A stretch of 24,371 nucleotides of DNA, from NCBI GenBank assembly GCA_910585505.1, contig CAJUFF010000027.1, forward strand, positions 1 to 24,371, read 5' to 3'. Source of the DNA: an uncultured Ruminiclostridium sp. (GTDB lineage Bacteria > Bacillota > Clostridia > Oscillospirales > Ruminococcaceae). Under the pieces are notes generated by a model that saw only the letters and a list, made by a program, of their open reading frames with translations, was not told the origin of the DNA and did not search any database. Positions 4,593 through 11,790 of the stretch are shown one piece after another; positions within the stretch are counted from its first letter, which is position 1; each line of letters starts with the position of its first letter. A program made the position numbers and the translations under genes.

Positions 4593-6902
4593 TTACATTA
4601 CAGTTTCGAGTCCGTCCGCGCTCTTTACGGTAAAGCTGCCATTGCCTTCGGACTTAATGTAGATCTTATCACCCTTTCTCTCGGCGGTAACGGTAAGAGT
4701 CTTATTTCCATCCGCGTCGCAGATCACACACTCGGCCGTTTTTCCATCTTCAAGACCGTAAACCACCAACTCCGCGTTTTCTGTATAATCGTAAGTGAAA
4801 TTACGCTTGAAGTCGCCGAAGGCGATAATGCTGTTGGGCTTAGCGTACAAAGGCATTCCGAAATAATCGTATTTCTTTTCGTACCAACGTCCGCCTTCAA
4901 GTACCTCACCGGTTTGAATGTCTGTCCATCTTCCCGTGTCTGGGAGATAGAAGCTCGCGGCGCCGTCTTCGCAGAATACGGGAGCGACCATAAGGGTATC
5001 GCCCAGCATATACTGTCTGTCAAGGCTAAGGGTGCCGGGGTCGGAGCCGAAGTCCACAACCATGGCTCTCATCATGGGAACGCCGGTTTCGTGAGTCTTT
5101 ACCGCGTTGGAGTAAAGGTAAGGCATAAGCCTGCCTTTAAGCTTGGTGAAATGTCTAAGCACGTCGCAGCTCTCCTCGTCGAAGTTCCAGGGCACACGGT
5201 AAGAGCTGTTGCCGTGGAGTCTCGAGTGAGTGGACATAAGGCCGAAGGCGCACCAGCGCTTATAAAGGTCAGGTGTTCCCGTAGCCTCGAAGCCGCTTAT
5301 GTCATGACTGAAGAAGCCGAAACCGGACAAACAGAGAGAAAGTCCGCCGCGTATCGTCTCCCACATGGATTCATAGTTACTGAAGCAGTCTCCGCCCCAG
5401 TGAACGGGGAACTGCTGTCCGCCGGCGGTGGCGCTTCTGGCGAAGAGGCAGGCTTTGTTCTTTCCGTAGAACTCTTCCAGTACCTCAAAGGTGGTTTTAT
5501 TGTAGAGATACGTGTAGTAGTTGTGCATTTTATAAGGATCGGAGCCGTCAAAATAGCATACGTCGGTGGGGATTCTCTCGCCGAAGTCGGTCTTGAACGC
5601 GTCAACGCCCATTTCACAGAGCACTTTCAGCTTGCTCTTGTACCATTCACAAGCAGCGGGGTTGGTAAAGTCCACCAAAGCCATTCCGGGCTGCCACATA
5701 TCACACTGGAATACCGAACCGTCCTTGTTCTTTATGAAATAGCCGTTTTCCGCTCCCTCGTCAAACAAGGAGGAAAGCTGGGCGATGTAAGGATTTATCC
5801 AGACACATATTTCTATATTCTTTTTCTTGAGCCTTTCAAGCATGGCCTTGGGGTCGGGGAACATTCTGCTGTCCCAAGTGAAATCGCACCATCTGAATTC
5901 CCTCATCCAGAAGCAGTCGAAGTGGAACACCTCAAGGGGAATGTCTCTTCTCTCCATCTCGTCGATAAAGTAGGAACAGGTTTTTTCATCGTAGTCGGTG
6001 GTAAAGGAGGTGGTAAGCCAGAGACCGAATGTGTAGGCGGGAGGAAGGGCAGGTTTGCCTGTCAAATCGGTATAGTGGGATATAACGTCCGCCACGGTTT
6101 CGCCGCCGAACACGAAATACTGGAGTCTTTCACCTTGAACGGTAAAGGAAACCTTTGAAACCGTTTCGCTGGCTACTTCAAAGTTTACGTTTTCGGGGTG
6201 ATTTACGAATACGCCGTAATTTCTGCTGGACACATAAAAGGGAATGGACTTATATGTCTGCTCGGAGCAGGTTCCGCCGTCGTTGTTCCATACGTCTACG
6301 GTCTGACCGTTCTTTACGAAGGTGGAGAATTTTTCACCAAATCCGTAAATGTTTTCGCCTACGGAAATATTGAGCATTTCACGCATTACGGCAGGGCAGC
6401 TTGTGGAGCTTCCCGCGTAAAAGTTTTCGCCTTGACCCATGAGTGTACGGTTGTTGGTGCGCCAGTCCGCTTCCTTGATATAGGATGTGGTGCGCCAGCC
6501 GCTCTTGGTGAGGAGCTTTCCGTCGTACATATACTGTATGTCCCATGCTCCGCCCTGAGCGCCGATAACCACGCTTGTTTTGCCGGAAGTGAGGGTATAG
6601 CCGCCCTGTGCATTCTTTTCAACGTCGGGCTTAAAATCGGGTTTTTCATAAAGCTGAAAATCGGGGGATGCTTTTTTGGCGCCCTTAAAATGTTCAACCG
6701 TTACCTTAATGGAATTTTCGAGGGTAGAGGTGAAGTTAACGGTAAGAAGAGGACCGCCCAAGGTCTGTCCTCTATTGCCTATCCACTGAGCCGCCGCCAA
6801 AACGGTGACCGATTTTTCGTCGGCGGTGATCTCGTACATCTGGGTTGCGTAACTTACGTCATAGCCGGGCTTGTTAAGCCAGAATCCGTCAGAGTATTTC
6901 AT
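4593..6902 (-). CDS. yicI: Alpha-xylosidase, glycoside hydrolase family 31 (YicI type)
   Basis: The 769-residue product aligns along its length with E. coli YicI (772 residues), which removes terminal alpha-1,6-xylose from xyloglucan oligosaccharides such as isoprimeverose. Shared blocks run in order: MKYSDGFWLNKPG at the start, YGFGEKFSTFVKNGQTVDVW, WLTTSFTTDYDE, FHFDCFWM, then the nucleophile D439 in FKTDFGERIPTDV and the acid/base D505 in HWGGDCFSNYESM. The C-terminal beta domains follow. The FHFDCFWM and KTDFGERIPTD forms are those of alpha-xylosidases and not alpha-glucosidases. There is no signal peptide, so it acts in the cytoplasm. AAGGA lies 8-10 nt before the start. A promoter and a perfect cre site lie upstream, so repression by CcpA in rich sugar is expected. 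A 414-codon open frame on the other strand is only a shadow of this gene. Confidence 0.95.
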   Translation of the reverse strand: MKYSDGFWLNKPGYDVSYATQMYEITADEKSVTVLAAAQWIGNRGQTLGGPLLTVNFTSTLENSIKVTVEHFKGAKKASPDFQLYEKPDFKPDVEKNAQGGYTLTSGKTSVVIGAQGGAWDIQYMYDGKLLTKSGWRTTSYIKEADWRTNNRTLMGQGENFYAGSSTSCPAVMREMLNISVGENIYGFGEKFSTFVKNGQTVDVWNNDGGTCSEQTYKSIPFYVSSRNYGVFVNHPENVNFEVASETVSKVSFTVQGERLQYFVFGGETVADVISHYTDLTGKPALPPAYTFGLWLTTSFTTDYDEKTCSYFIDEMERRDIPLEVFHFDCFWMREFRWCDFTWDSRMFPDPKAMLERLKKKNIEICVWINPYIAQLSSLFDEGAENGYFIKNKDGSVFQCDMWQPGMALVDFTNPAACEWYKSKLKVLCEMGVDAFKTDFGERIPTDVCYFDGSDPYKMHNYYTYLYNKTTFEVLEEFYGKNKACLFARSATAGGQQFPVHWGGDCFSNYESMWETIRGGLSLCLSGFGFFSHDISGFEATGTPDLYKRWCAFGLMSTHSRLHGNSSYRVPWNFDEESCDVLRHFTKLKGRLMPYLYSNAVKTHETGVPMMRAMVVDFGSDPGTLSLDRQYMLGDTLMVAPVFCEDGAASFYLPDTGRWTDIQTGEVLEGGRWYEKKYDYFGMPLYAKPNSIIAFGDFKRNFTYDYTENAELVVYGLEDGKTAECVICDADGNKTLTVTAERKGDKIYIKSEGNGSFTVKSADGLETVM

Positions 6903-7003
6903 TGCGTTTTATCCTTTCTTTTTTGCTTTTCAGCAAATTTTATACTTTATTGATTAGTTTTTAGCTTGTACCCTGCTTATCTTGCCTTTTCAAAAAAACG
7001 CAA

Positions 7004-7017
7004 TGTAATCGTTTACA
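7004..7017. promoter_or_regulatory. CcpA catabolite-responsive element (cre)
   Basis: TGTAATCGTTTACA matches the cre consensus TGWAANCGNTNWCA at every position. It lies about 10 nt after the expected transcription start of the GH31 promoter, where bound CcpA would block RNA polymerase. A LacI-family local regulator with a similar half-site is the alternative. Confidence 0.8.
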
Positions 7018-7033
7018 AGCCCCATCTTTTTGT

Positions 7034-7062
7034 ATTATAGCACGTTAAAAACAAAAAAACAA
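7034..7062 (-). promoter_or_regulatory. Promoter of the GH31 gene
   Basis: On the minus strand TATAAT (7039-7034) is preceded by TGC, giving an extended -10. A weak -35, TTGTTT (7062-7057), is 17 bp away. The transcript would start near 7027, giving a leader of about 125 nt that contains the cre site. Confidence 0.7.
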
Positions 7063-7230
7063 GGGGGTTTTTGAAAAATGCTTTAAAAAATTTTGTTTTG
7101 TAAATGCTGCATAAATAATGCGATTGTTTGTCTGCATGTTTTGACATTTCATACAAAGAATTCTGTACAATAAAACTTTACACCAAATTTTCAAATAAAT
7201 ATAATATATGTAAAAGGACGGAGCCAAAAA

Positions 7231-7484
7231 ATGAGACAAACAAAAGTTATGACAAGGAGTACAAGGTACAGGCGGTAAAGTTGTCGAAAACAAGGAGAAC
7301 GAAAGCAGCGGCAGCGGAACCTGGGATACCTGAGAGAACGCTTGGCGGGTGGGTTCACAAGGCGAAAAGCAGGCATATGGATTTGAGGTTCGGTGAACAA
7401 AGAACCGAAACCGCGCTGACGCTTGTCGCCGAAAACGAAGAATTGAGGCGGCAGTTAAGGCAACTCCCCGCAACGACCGCCTGA
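7231..7484 (+). pseudogene. IS3-family transposase orfA remnant
   Basis: The ATG at 7231 has a GGACGGAG-type RBS and begins MRQTK. The homology then continues in another frame as SYDKEYKVQAVKLSKT, as if one A had been lost near 7242-7245. The HTH region AAAAEPGIPERTLGGWVHKA and the leucine-rich ENEELRRQLR follow, as in orfA of IS3/IS150-type elements. The normal C-terminus is replaced by QLPATTA and a stop. Nothing recognisable as orfA or orfB is seen in 7485-7646. The remnant is non-functional. Confidence 0.8.
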
Positions 7485-7646
7485 CGGCTTTGCGTGCGGT
7501 TTGCTTGCATATTTTCCGTCATCTTGCACAAATTCCCCTTGAAATATGCCGGTTTGACGAGGCTTTTTGACGCAGAAGATGACCGTTTGGGGGCAAAAAG
7601 ACGGCGTTTCCGATTTTTCAAAAAAGGCCAAGTGCTTAGGCTGTAA

Positions 7647-7701
7647 TTCTCAATTATCTTGTAGACCCTGTGAAATTTTGTTTACAAGATAATTGAGAAT
7701 C
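7647..7701. repeat. Perfect 18-bp inverted repeat with 19-nt centre
   Basis: ATTCTCAATTATCTTGTA (7647-7664) is the exact reverse complement of 7684-7701. The centre is GACCCTGTGAAATTTTGTT. It lies between the IS3 orfA and orfB remnants and has no T-run on either side, so it is not a typical terminator. It could be a small mobile element, or two insertion-sequence ends brought together. Confidence 0.75.
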
Positions 7702-7802
7702 AGTATAAAAGTTACACGGAAATTCACGGTGCAATAATTTATTCGGATCGCGAAAGTCGGTACACAAGCAAAAAATACAGCTGTGCGATCCGGGCTATGG
7801 AA
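7699..7802 (+). pseudogene. IS3-family transposase orfB remnant (second Asp of DDE)
   Basis: The frame from 7699 reads EIHGAIIYSDRESRYTSKKY and then SCAIRAM. This is the IS3 orfB motif GAIxHSDRGSQYTS around the second catalytic Asp, with H-to-Y and G-to-E changes. Homology stops where the tcdA stop codon begins (7803-7805, other strand), so the fragment abuts that gene exactly. The third catalytic residue is missing. Confidence 0.75.
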
Positions 7803-8486
7803 TTATTCAAAGCGTGATATTGCCCTGACAACCTCCCCCCCTATAATCAGTCCCGCCGTGCTTGGAACAAAGCTTACGCTTGCGGGAGGAAAGCCCTTCA
7901 CTTTAGGCTCCTCGTCGGAAAAAACCACCTTAAGTCTCTCAACTCCCAGTTTCTTAAGATCGTGCCTCATCACCCGCGCCAGAGGACATACGGAAGTTTC
8001 ATAAATATCCGCGATCCGAAGCCGCTCCGGATACAGCTTGTTCCCTGTCCCCATTGACGAGATTATGGGTACGTTCAGTTCCCCGCACCTTACGATAAGC
8101 GCTTTCTTTGCCCTTACATCGTCTATCGCGTCAACCACGTAAGAACAGGTTTCAAGCGGAAAATCCGAAACATTGTCAGGAGTGACCGCCTTTTTAAAGG
8201 CAATCACCTCGCATTCGGGGTTTATATCCAGACATCTTTCCCGCGCGACCTCCGTCTTATCTCTCCCAACAGTGCTTTTTAAAGCGTAAAGCTGCCTGTT
8301 AATATTTGACTCCGACACAATGTCGCAGTCCGTAAGTATAACGCTCCCCACTCCCGCTCTGACAATGCTTTCCGCCGCGTAGGAGCCTACTCCTCCCAGC
8401 CCGAATATTGCCACACGGCTTTTGCGAAGCCTTTCAACCCCTTCCTCGCTCAGAATCGGAACCGTTCTTGAATAAATATTCTCCAT
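7803..8486 (-). CDS. tcdA: tRNA threonylcarbamoyladenosine dehydratase, ThiF/E1-like family
   Basis: TcdA uses ATP to cyclise t6A at position 37 of ANN-decoding tRNAs to ct6A. The 227-residue product has the nucleotide-binding FGLGGVGSYAAES at residues 28-40. It then shows TDCDIVSESNINRQ and VVDAIDDVRAKKALI, the standard TcdA/YgdL order, and SMGTGNKLYP followed by ADIYETSVCPLARVMRHDLKK. It is somewhat shorter than E. coli TcdA (268 residues), as I recall is usual in Firmicutes. The start codon shares one base with the stop codon of the upstream YkgJ-type gene (TGATG), so translation is coupled. The 3' end abuts IS3 debris, but the C-terminus GGEVVRAISRFE looks natural. ThiF-family relatives in thiamine or molybdopterin synthesis are less likely given the motifs. 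Confidence 0.9.
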   Translation of the reverse strand: MENIYSRTVPILSEEGVERLRKSRVAIFGLGGVGSYAAESIVRAGVGSVILTDCDIVSESNINRQLYALKSTVGRDKTEVARERCLDINPECEVIAFKKAVTPDNVSDFPLETCSYVVDAIDDVRAKKALIVRCGELNVPIISSMGTGNKLYPERLRIADIYETSVCPLARVMRHDLKKLGVERLKVVFSDEEPKVKGFPPASVSFVPSTAGLIIGGEVVRAISRFE

Positions 8487-8959
8487 CAGCTCTCCCTCAC
8501 CGCGAAAACGGGATAACCGTCAATATAATCCTTCACCGTTTCGGGATTTTCTCTTGCTTCCTCAAATATTTTGTCCGCGATTTTTACTGCAAATCCGGAA
8601 ATTTTCGACACGGAAAGTTCCGATACCGTCTCGCAGACAGGCGATAAAGTCAGCAGAAGCAGGTTTCTCTTTCTCATTACCCTGAAAGGCCAGATTTGGC
8701 AGTCAAAGGGCTTTTTTTCACCGAGAGCGCACCCGTTTTCGGTGAGCATGGGGCATTTTGCCAGACCGTCCGCTCCGTATTCCGCCTCAAAAACTCCGCA
8801 TTGACCGGTTTTTCTGATTTTAACATCGGGCATTTCTTTTTCTATTTCCTTAGCGAGCGCGGGCGTAATAAGCGGCATTTCCCAGCAGTCCTCCCTGTCG
8901 AATACGCAGCATACCCGGCAGGCGGCGCAGGACTCTCCTGATAAAATTTCTTTAAGCAT
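8486..8959 (-). CDS. YkgJ-type cysteine-cluster protein (CxxCxxCC)
   Basis: The 157-residue product has the family's Cys cluster at residues 11-18 (CAACRVCC). More cysteines follow in GQCGVFEAE, AKCPMLTENGCALGEKKPFDC and the IWPFRV block. Proteins of this family are thought to bind zinc or an iron-sulfur centre; their reaction is unknown. No membrane or signal segment is seen. GGAAAGG lies upstream of the ATG. It is the first gene of a two-gene unit with tcdA, joined by a one-base overlap. Its linkage to a tRNA-modifying enzyme hints at an RNA-related or maturation role, but that is inference only. Confidence 0.82.
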   Translation of the reverse strand: MLKEILSGESCAACRVCCVFDREDCWEMPLITPALAKEIEKEMPDVKIRKTGQCGVFEAEYGADGLAKCPMLTENGCALGEKKPFDCQIWPFRVMRKRNLLLLTLSPVCETVSELSVSKISGFAVKIADKIFEEARENPETVKDYIDGYPVFAVRES

Positions 8960-8991
8960 AATAACGACCTTTCCTGTTGTTTTTATTTTTT

Positions 8992-8997
8992 ATTATA
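8992..8997 (-). promoter_or_regulatory. Possible -10 element for the YkgJ-tcdA pair
   Basis: TATAAT is present on the minus strand 33 bases upstream of the start codon. No convincing -35 is seen 16-18 bp further upstream. Confidence 0.35.
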
Positions 8998-9052
8998 TTT
9001 TACCATATTTTCGTCCTTATTTAAACCCCGGATAAAAAATTTTAAAAAACTA

Positions 9053-9081
9053 TTGACATATAGGAAAAAATAAGCTATAAT
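9053..9081 (+). promoter_or_regulatory. Consensus sigma-A promoter of infC-rpmI-rplT
   Basis: TTGACA (9053-9058) and TATAAT (9076-9081) are both perfect and are separated by exactly 17 bp. The transcript would start near 9088, leaving a leader of over 200 nt before infC. Confidence 0.9.
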
Positions 9082-9087
9082 GTTTAA

Positions 9088-9270
9088 GCGATGTATAAAC
9101 ACAAGCAGACTTGCTCTCACCCCAAGCGTAAGTGAAAGGGTCGTTTACTTCGGAAATTCGTATGTTTGTATTGATTATTTACTTATATTTACGGAATTTC
9201 ACGGCGTGAGGGCAAAAAAGCCTTTACGTCTTTTTTGCGGCATTTTTTGCCGTGATTATATATTTTATAA
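9088..9270 (+). promoter_or_regulatory. Structured infC operon leader (L20-leader or attenuator type)
   Basis: Two mutually constrained structures are visible. The 11-nt arm 9113-9123 (GCTCTCACCCC) pairs with 9203-9213 at 10 of 11 positions, one a G-T pair. GCAAAAAAG (9212-9220) pairs perfectly with CTTTTTTGC (9230-9238). GGCAAAAAA (9211-9219) can instead pair with TTTTTTGCC (9243-9251). The first pairing and the A-rich hairpins overlap at 9211-9213, as in an antiterminator and terminator switch. In Firmicutes this operon is controlled by L20 binding to its leader. I cannot confirm that this sequence fits the known L20-leader model. Confidence 0.65.
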
Positions 9271-9296
9271 CATATTTTTGAAAGGAAGTGTTAGCA

Positions 9297-9878
9297 ATAG
9301 CCGCAAAACAACCCCTCATCAACGAGGAAATCCACGAAAAGCAGGTTCGCGTTATCGGACCCGACAATGAACAGATGGGAATTATGTCCTCGGATGACGC
9401 ATTTCAAAAGGCTGTAGACGCCGATCTCGACCTTGTGCTTATCGCACCCCAAGGAAATCCTCCCGTGTGCCGTATTATGGATTACGGCAAATATCGCTTT
9501 GAACAGGCGAAAAAAGAGAAGGAAGCCAAGAAAAATCAGAAGCAGTCGGAATTGAAGGAAGTAAGTATGTTCCTCAATATCGACACCAACGACTTTAACC
9601 GCAAGGTATCTCAGGCCGTGAAGTTTTTGCAGAACGGCGACAAGGTAAAGGTGAAGATCCGCTTTAAAAGGGCGAGAGAGCTGTCCCATATGAATCTGGG
9701 CGAGGATCTTATGAAGCGCTTTATGGAAGCGGCCGCCGAATTTGGCGCAGCGGATAAGCCGTCGGTGCTTGAAGGAAAAAACTTTACCGCCGTGCTTGTG
9801 CCCAAGTCAGCCCCTTCGGCAAAAAAGCCCAAGCCTAAGACCGAGGAAAATAGGGATAAAGCGGAAAAGGCGGAATGA
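9297..9878 (+). CDS. infC: Translation initiation factor IF-3
   Basis: IF-3 binds the 30S subunit, keeps it apart from 50S, and checks start codon and initiator tRNA. The product carries the N-domain motif INEEIHEKQVRVIGPDNEQM and later blocks DLVLIAPQGNPPVCRIMDYG, KVKVKIRFKRARELSH and the C-domain LEGKNFTAVLVPK. A charged tail (KPKPKTEENRDKAEKAE) follows. I place the start at ATA 9297: AAGGAAG at 9282-9288 is then 8-10 nt away, and the N-terminus has the usual length. The in-frame GTG at 9288 lies within or directly against that RBS and is poor. Rare start codons (AUU, AUC, AUA) are known for infC and let IF-3 limit its own synthesis. The product is 193 residues with this start. It is followed by rpmI and rplT. 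Confidence 0.92.
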   Translation: MAAKQPLINEEIHEKQVRVIGPDNEQMGIMSSDDAFQKAVDADLDLVLIAPQGNPPVCRIMDYGKYRFEQAKKEKEAKKNQKQSELKEVSMFLNIDTNDFNRKVSQAVKFLQNGDKVKVKIRFKRARELSHMNLGEDLMKRFMEAAAEFGAADKPSVLEGKNFTAVLVPKSAPSAKKPKPKTEENRDKAEKAE

Positions 9879-10011
9879 CCCTCCGCAAAAGTGTTCCAAA
9901 AAAATAAAAATCAATCGTCATTAAGGCGTTGATAATACGCTGTGAAGCTAAAATCCGATAAAGCGGCACGGCGTATGTATAAAGCAAAAAATAAGAATGG
10001 AGGCAACATAA

Positions 10012-10215
10012 ATGAAAAACAAAATCAAGACCCACAGCGGCGCCAAAAAGCGTTTCAGATTTACCGCCAACGGCAAGGTTAAGTACCAGTCCACCAACCG
10101 CCGCCACAGATTGGTGCAGAAGGCCACCAACCGCAAGCGCAACAATCGTTCCAATTCCTATGCGAGCGACGCGGATATGAAGGAAATCAAGGCACTTATG
10201 CCTTACGCCAAATAA
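10012..10215 (+). CDS. rpmI: 50S ribosomal protein L35
   Basis: This is a 67-residue, very basic protein starting MKNKIKTHSGAKKRFRFTAN and continuing GKVKYQSTNRRHRL, the standard L35 sequence. L35 binds 23S rRNA in the large subunit. GGAGG lies 9 nt before the ATG. A 133-nt gap after infC has no second promoter that I can see, so it is read from the infC promoter. Length and sequence are normal. Confidence 0.97.
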   Translation: MKNKIKTHSGAKKRFRFTANGKVKYQSTNRRHRLVQKATNRKRNNRSNSYASDADMKEIKALMPYAK

Positions 10216-10246
10216 GAGTAGATCAGATTAAAAGGAGGAAACGACA

Positions 10247-10600
10247 ATGGCTCGTGTAAAAGGCGCACTTGCGACACGCAAGAGAAGAAACAAGACACTT
10301 AAATTAGCAAAAGGCTACTGGGGCGGTAAAAGCAGGCTCTTTAAAACCGCCAAGGAAGCGGTTTGGAAATCCGGCCAATATGCTTATATCAGCAGACGCT
10401 TAAAGAAAAGAGATTTCCGCAGACTTTGGATCACCCGAATAAGCGCCGCCTGCAAGCTCAACGATATGAACTATTCCACATTTATAAACGGCCTTAAAAA
10501 GGCTGATATTACCCTTAACAGGAAAATGCTTTCCGAGATCGCAATAAGCGACCCTACCGCTTTTACTTCTCTCTGCGAGAAAGCTAAGGCTGCACTTTAA
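10247..10600 (+). CDS. rplT: 50S ribosomal protein L20
   Basis: The 117-residue protein begins MARVKGALATRKRRNKTLKL and contains AKGYWGGKSRLFKTAKEAV, the L20 signature region; the C-terminal domain includes NGLKKADITLNRKMLSEIA. L20 is needed early in 50S assembly. In Firmicutes and E. coli it also represses this operon by binding mRNA, which fits the structured leader at 9088-9270. AGGAGG is 9 nt upstream. It is the last gene of the operon, before a terminator. Confidence 0.97.
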   Translation: MARVKGALATRKRRNKTLKLAKGYWGGKSRLFKTAKEAVWKSGQYAYISRRLKKRDFRRLWITRISAACKLNDMNYSTFINGLKKADITLNRKMLSEIAISDPTAFTSLCEKAKAAL

Positions 10601-10610
10601 TTTACTTGAA

Positions 10611-10652
10611 ATATCACGCCTTATCAATAAGGGCGTGATATTCGTATTTTTA
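10611..10652 (+). terminator. Terminator of the infC operon
   Basis: ATATCACGCC (10611-10620) pairs with GGCGTGATAT (10632-10641). TTAT and ATAA extend the stem across one bulged G, leaving a two-base loop. A T-rich tail (TCGTATTTTTAT) follows. Confidence 0.85.
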
Positions 10653-10687
10653 TGAAGCCGTTTTATAATAATCGCGGCGTTTTTAGT

Positions 10688-10711
10688 AAAATTGTCTTTT
10701 CAGACAATTTT
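10688..10711 (-). terminator. Terminator hairpin of the membrane-protein gene, with the stop codon in its loop
   Basis: AAAATTGTC (10711-10703 on the minus strand) pairs perfectly with GACAATTTT (10696-10688) around the loop TGAAAA. The TGA stop codon of the minus-strand gene is the first three loop bases. TTTTACTAAAAA follows on the minus strand. The stem is A+T-rich and could also act on plus-strand read-through. Confidence 0.6.
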
Positions 10712-11716
10712 CCCCTTTTTATTCTTTTTCTTTTCACCTTCGTCGGGTAAAATATCTACGCCGTCGGAATACATTATATCCTGATGACGGCGGTAATAAA
10801 AAGTATAAAAGATTATCGAAGCCGCCAAAGCCATAAACAGGTTTTTGGTGATAAGCGAGACAAAATACCCCGGTACGTCGGGAAAAAGCTGAGCATAGGA
10901 CTGCCAGTTAAGCGCGGAATCCATAAAGCTCACGGAAGGATCGAGAGTTTTCGCGGTATTTGTCATTATCCTGACAATACCGAAAACAGAGCAGAAAAAA
11001 CCGGAAATAAGCGTTATAAGCGAGCAGGCGATCGTGCCGAAAATGTCGATTTTTTTCGCCAGAAAACTGTAATCCGCCAATGTGACCAAAGCGATAAGCG
11101 CCCCCGCCGCCCAGCTGCTTAAAAGCGCGCCGATGTTGGCGGGATCGTTGTCCGCCATGGTGGAGGAGATGATCGCCATGGCCGCTCCGCCGATAAGCGC
11201 TCCGAAAAATCCTCTTAGGCTGTATTTGTCGAAGCCTTTGGAAACGGCGTTTTTAGGTTTTCCCGACTTTTGGAGCTTGCTTTCTCTGCTGCCGTTTTTC
11301 TTTTTTTTGAGCACCGGATCAGTCTCCGGCGCGGCCAATACCGTATCCGCCGGCGTGCGCAGAAGTTCGAGACTGTCTGCGGCGTTGCATATATTCAAAG
11401 CAAAATCCCGAAGCAGTCCGATGTTTTCCTGATACAGAAAATCCGCGTTAAACTTGATCTGTTGGAAGTTAAGTTCGTTTTTTCGTCCGTTCACGCAGTT
11501 TTTCGGCATATTTTCCAGAAGAAGGTTTATTTTTGCGGTAAATTTGTCCCCCGCATCGCCCGCCCTGCAAAACAACGTCAGAAGGTATTCGCGGCTCTCG
11601 GTCAGATCGGCTATGTAAACGGAATAATCCCTTATCGTACCGTTCAGGAAAAGGCCACCCTCGTCCCATTGAAGCCCCAGAACCGGGGCTAAGGCTTTTA
11701 ATTCGGAAAAGCTCAT
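10700..11716 (-). CDS. Membrane protein of unknown function, four predicted helices
   Basis: I do not recognise the family of this 338-residue product. The N-terminal ~125 residues look soluble and mixed alpha/beta (MSFSELKALAPVLGLQWDEG...). A lysine-rich, probably disordered linker spans about residues 135-165. Four hydrophobic segments follow at about 169-187, 195-216, 225-250 and 285-308, and the protein ends in a lysine-rich tail (EGEKKKNKKGKIV). GAGGT lies 8 nt before the ATG at 11716. The gene converges on the infC operon and is divergent from the SpoU methyltransferase gene, with about 74 nt between the starts. Its 3' end overlaps its own terminator hairpin. The soluble domain may sense or bind something on the cytoplasmic side, but this is inference. 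Confidence 0.8.
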   Translation of the reverse strand: MSFSELKALAPVLGLQWDEGGLFLNGTIRDYSVYIADLTESREYLLTLFCRAGDAGDKFTAKINLLLENMPKNCVNGRKNELNFQQIKFNADFLYQENIGLLRDFALNICNAADSLELLRTPADTVLAAPETDPVLKKKKNGSRESKLQKSGKPKNAVSKGFDKYSLRGFFGALIGGAAMAIISSTMADNDPANIGALLSSWAAGALIALVTLADYSFLAKKIDIFGTIACSLITLISGFFCSVFGIVRIMTNTAKTLDPSVSFMDSALNWQSYAQLFPDVPGYFVSLITKNLFMALAASIIFYTFYYRRHQDIMYSDGVDILPDEGEKKKNKKGKIV

Positions 11717-11790
11717 ATATTTTTACCTCGTTTAAAAACAATGAATATTTTACTGTAATCATAGAATACCATAACAACGGAGTAATGTCA

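Noticed and set aside
4914..6158. 414-codon open frame on the plus strand
   Set aside because: It is antisense to the GH31 gene, which matches YicI along its length; the peptide shows no family motif and no RBS supports it.
7355..7621. 88-codon ORF on the minus strand
   Set aside because: It overlaps the IS3 orfA remnant in antisense, has no RBS, and shows no family I recognise.
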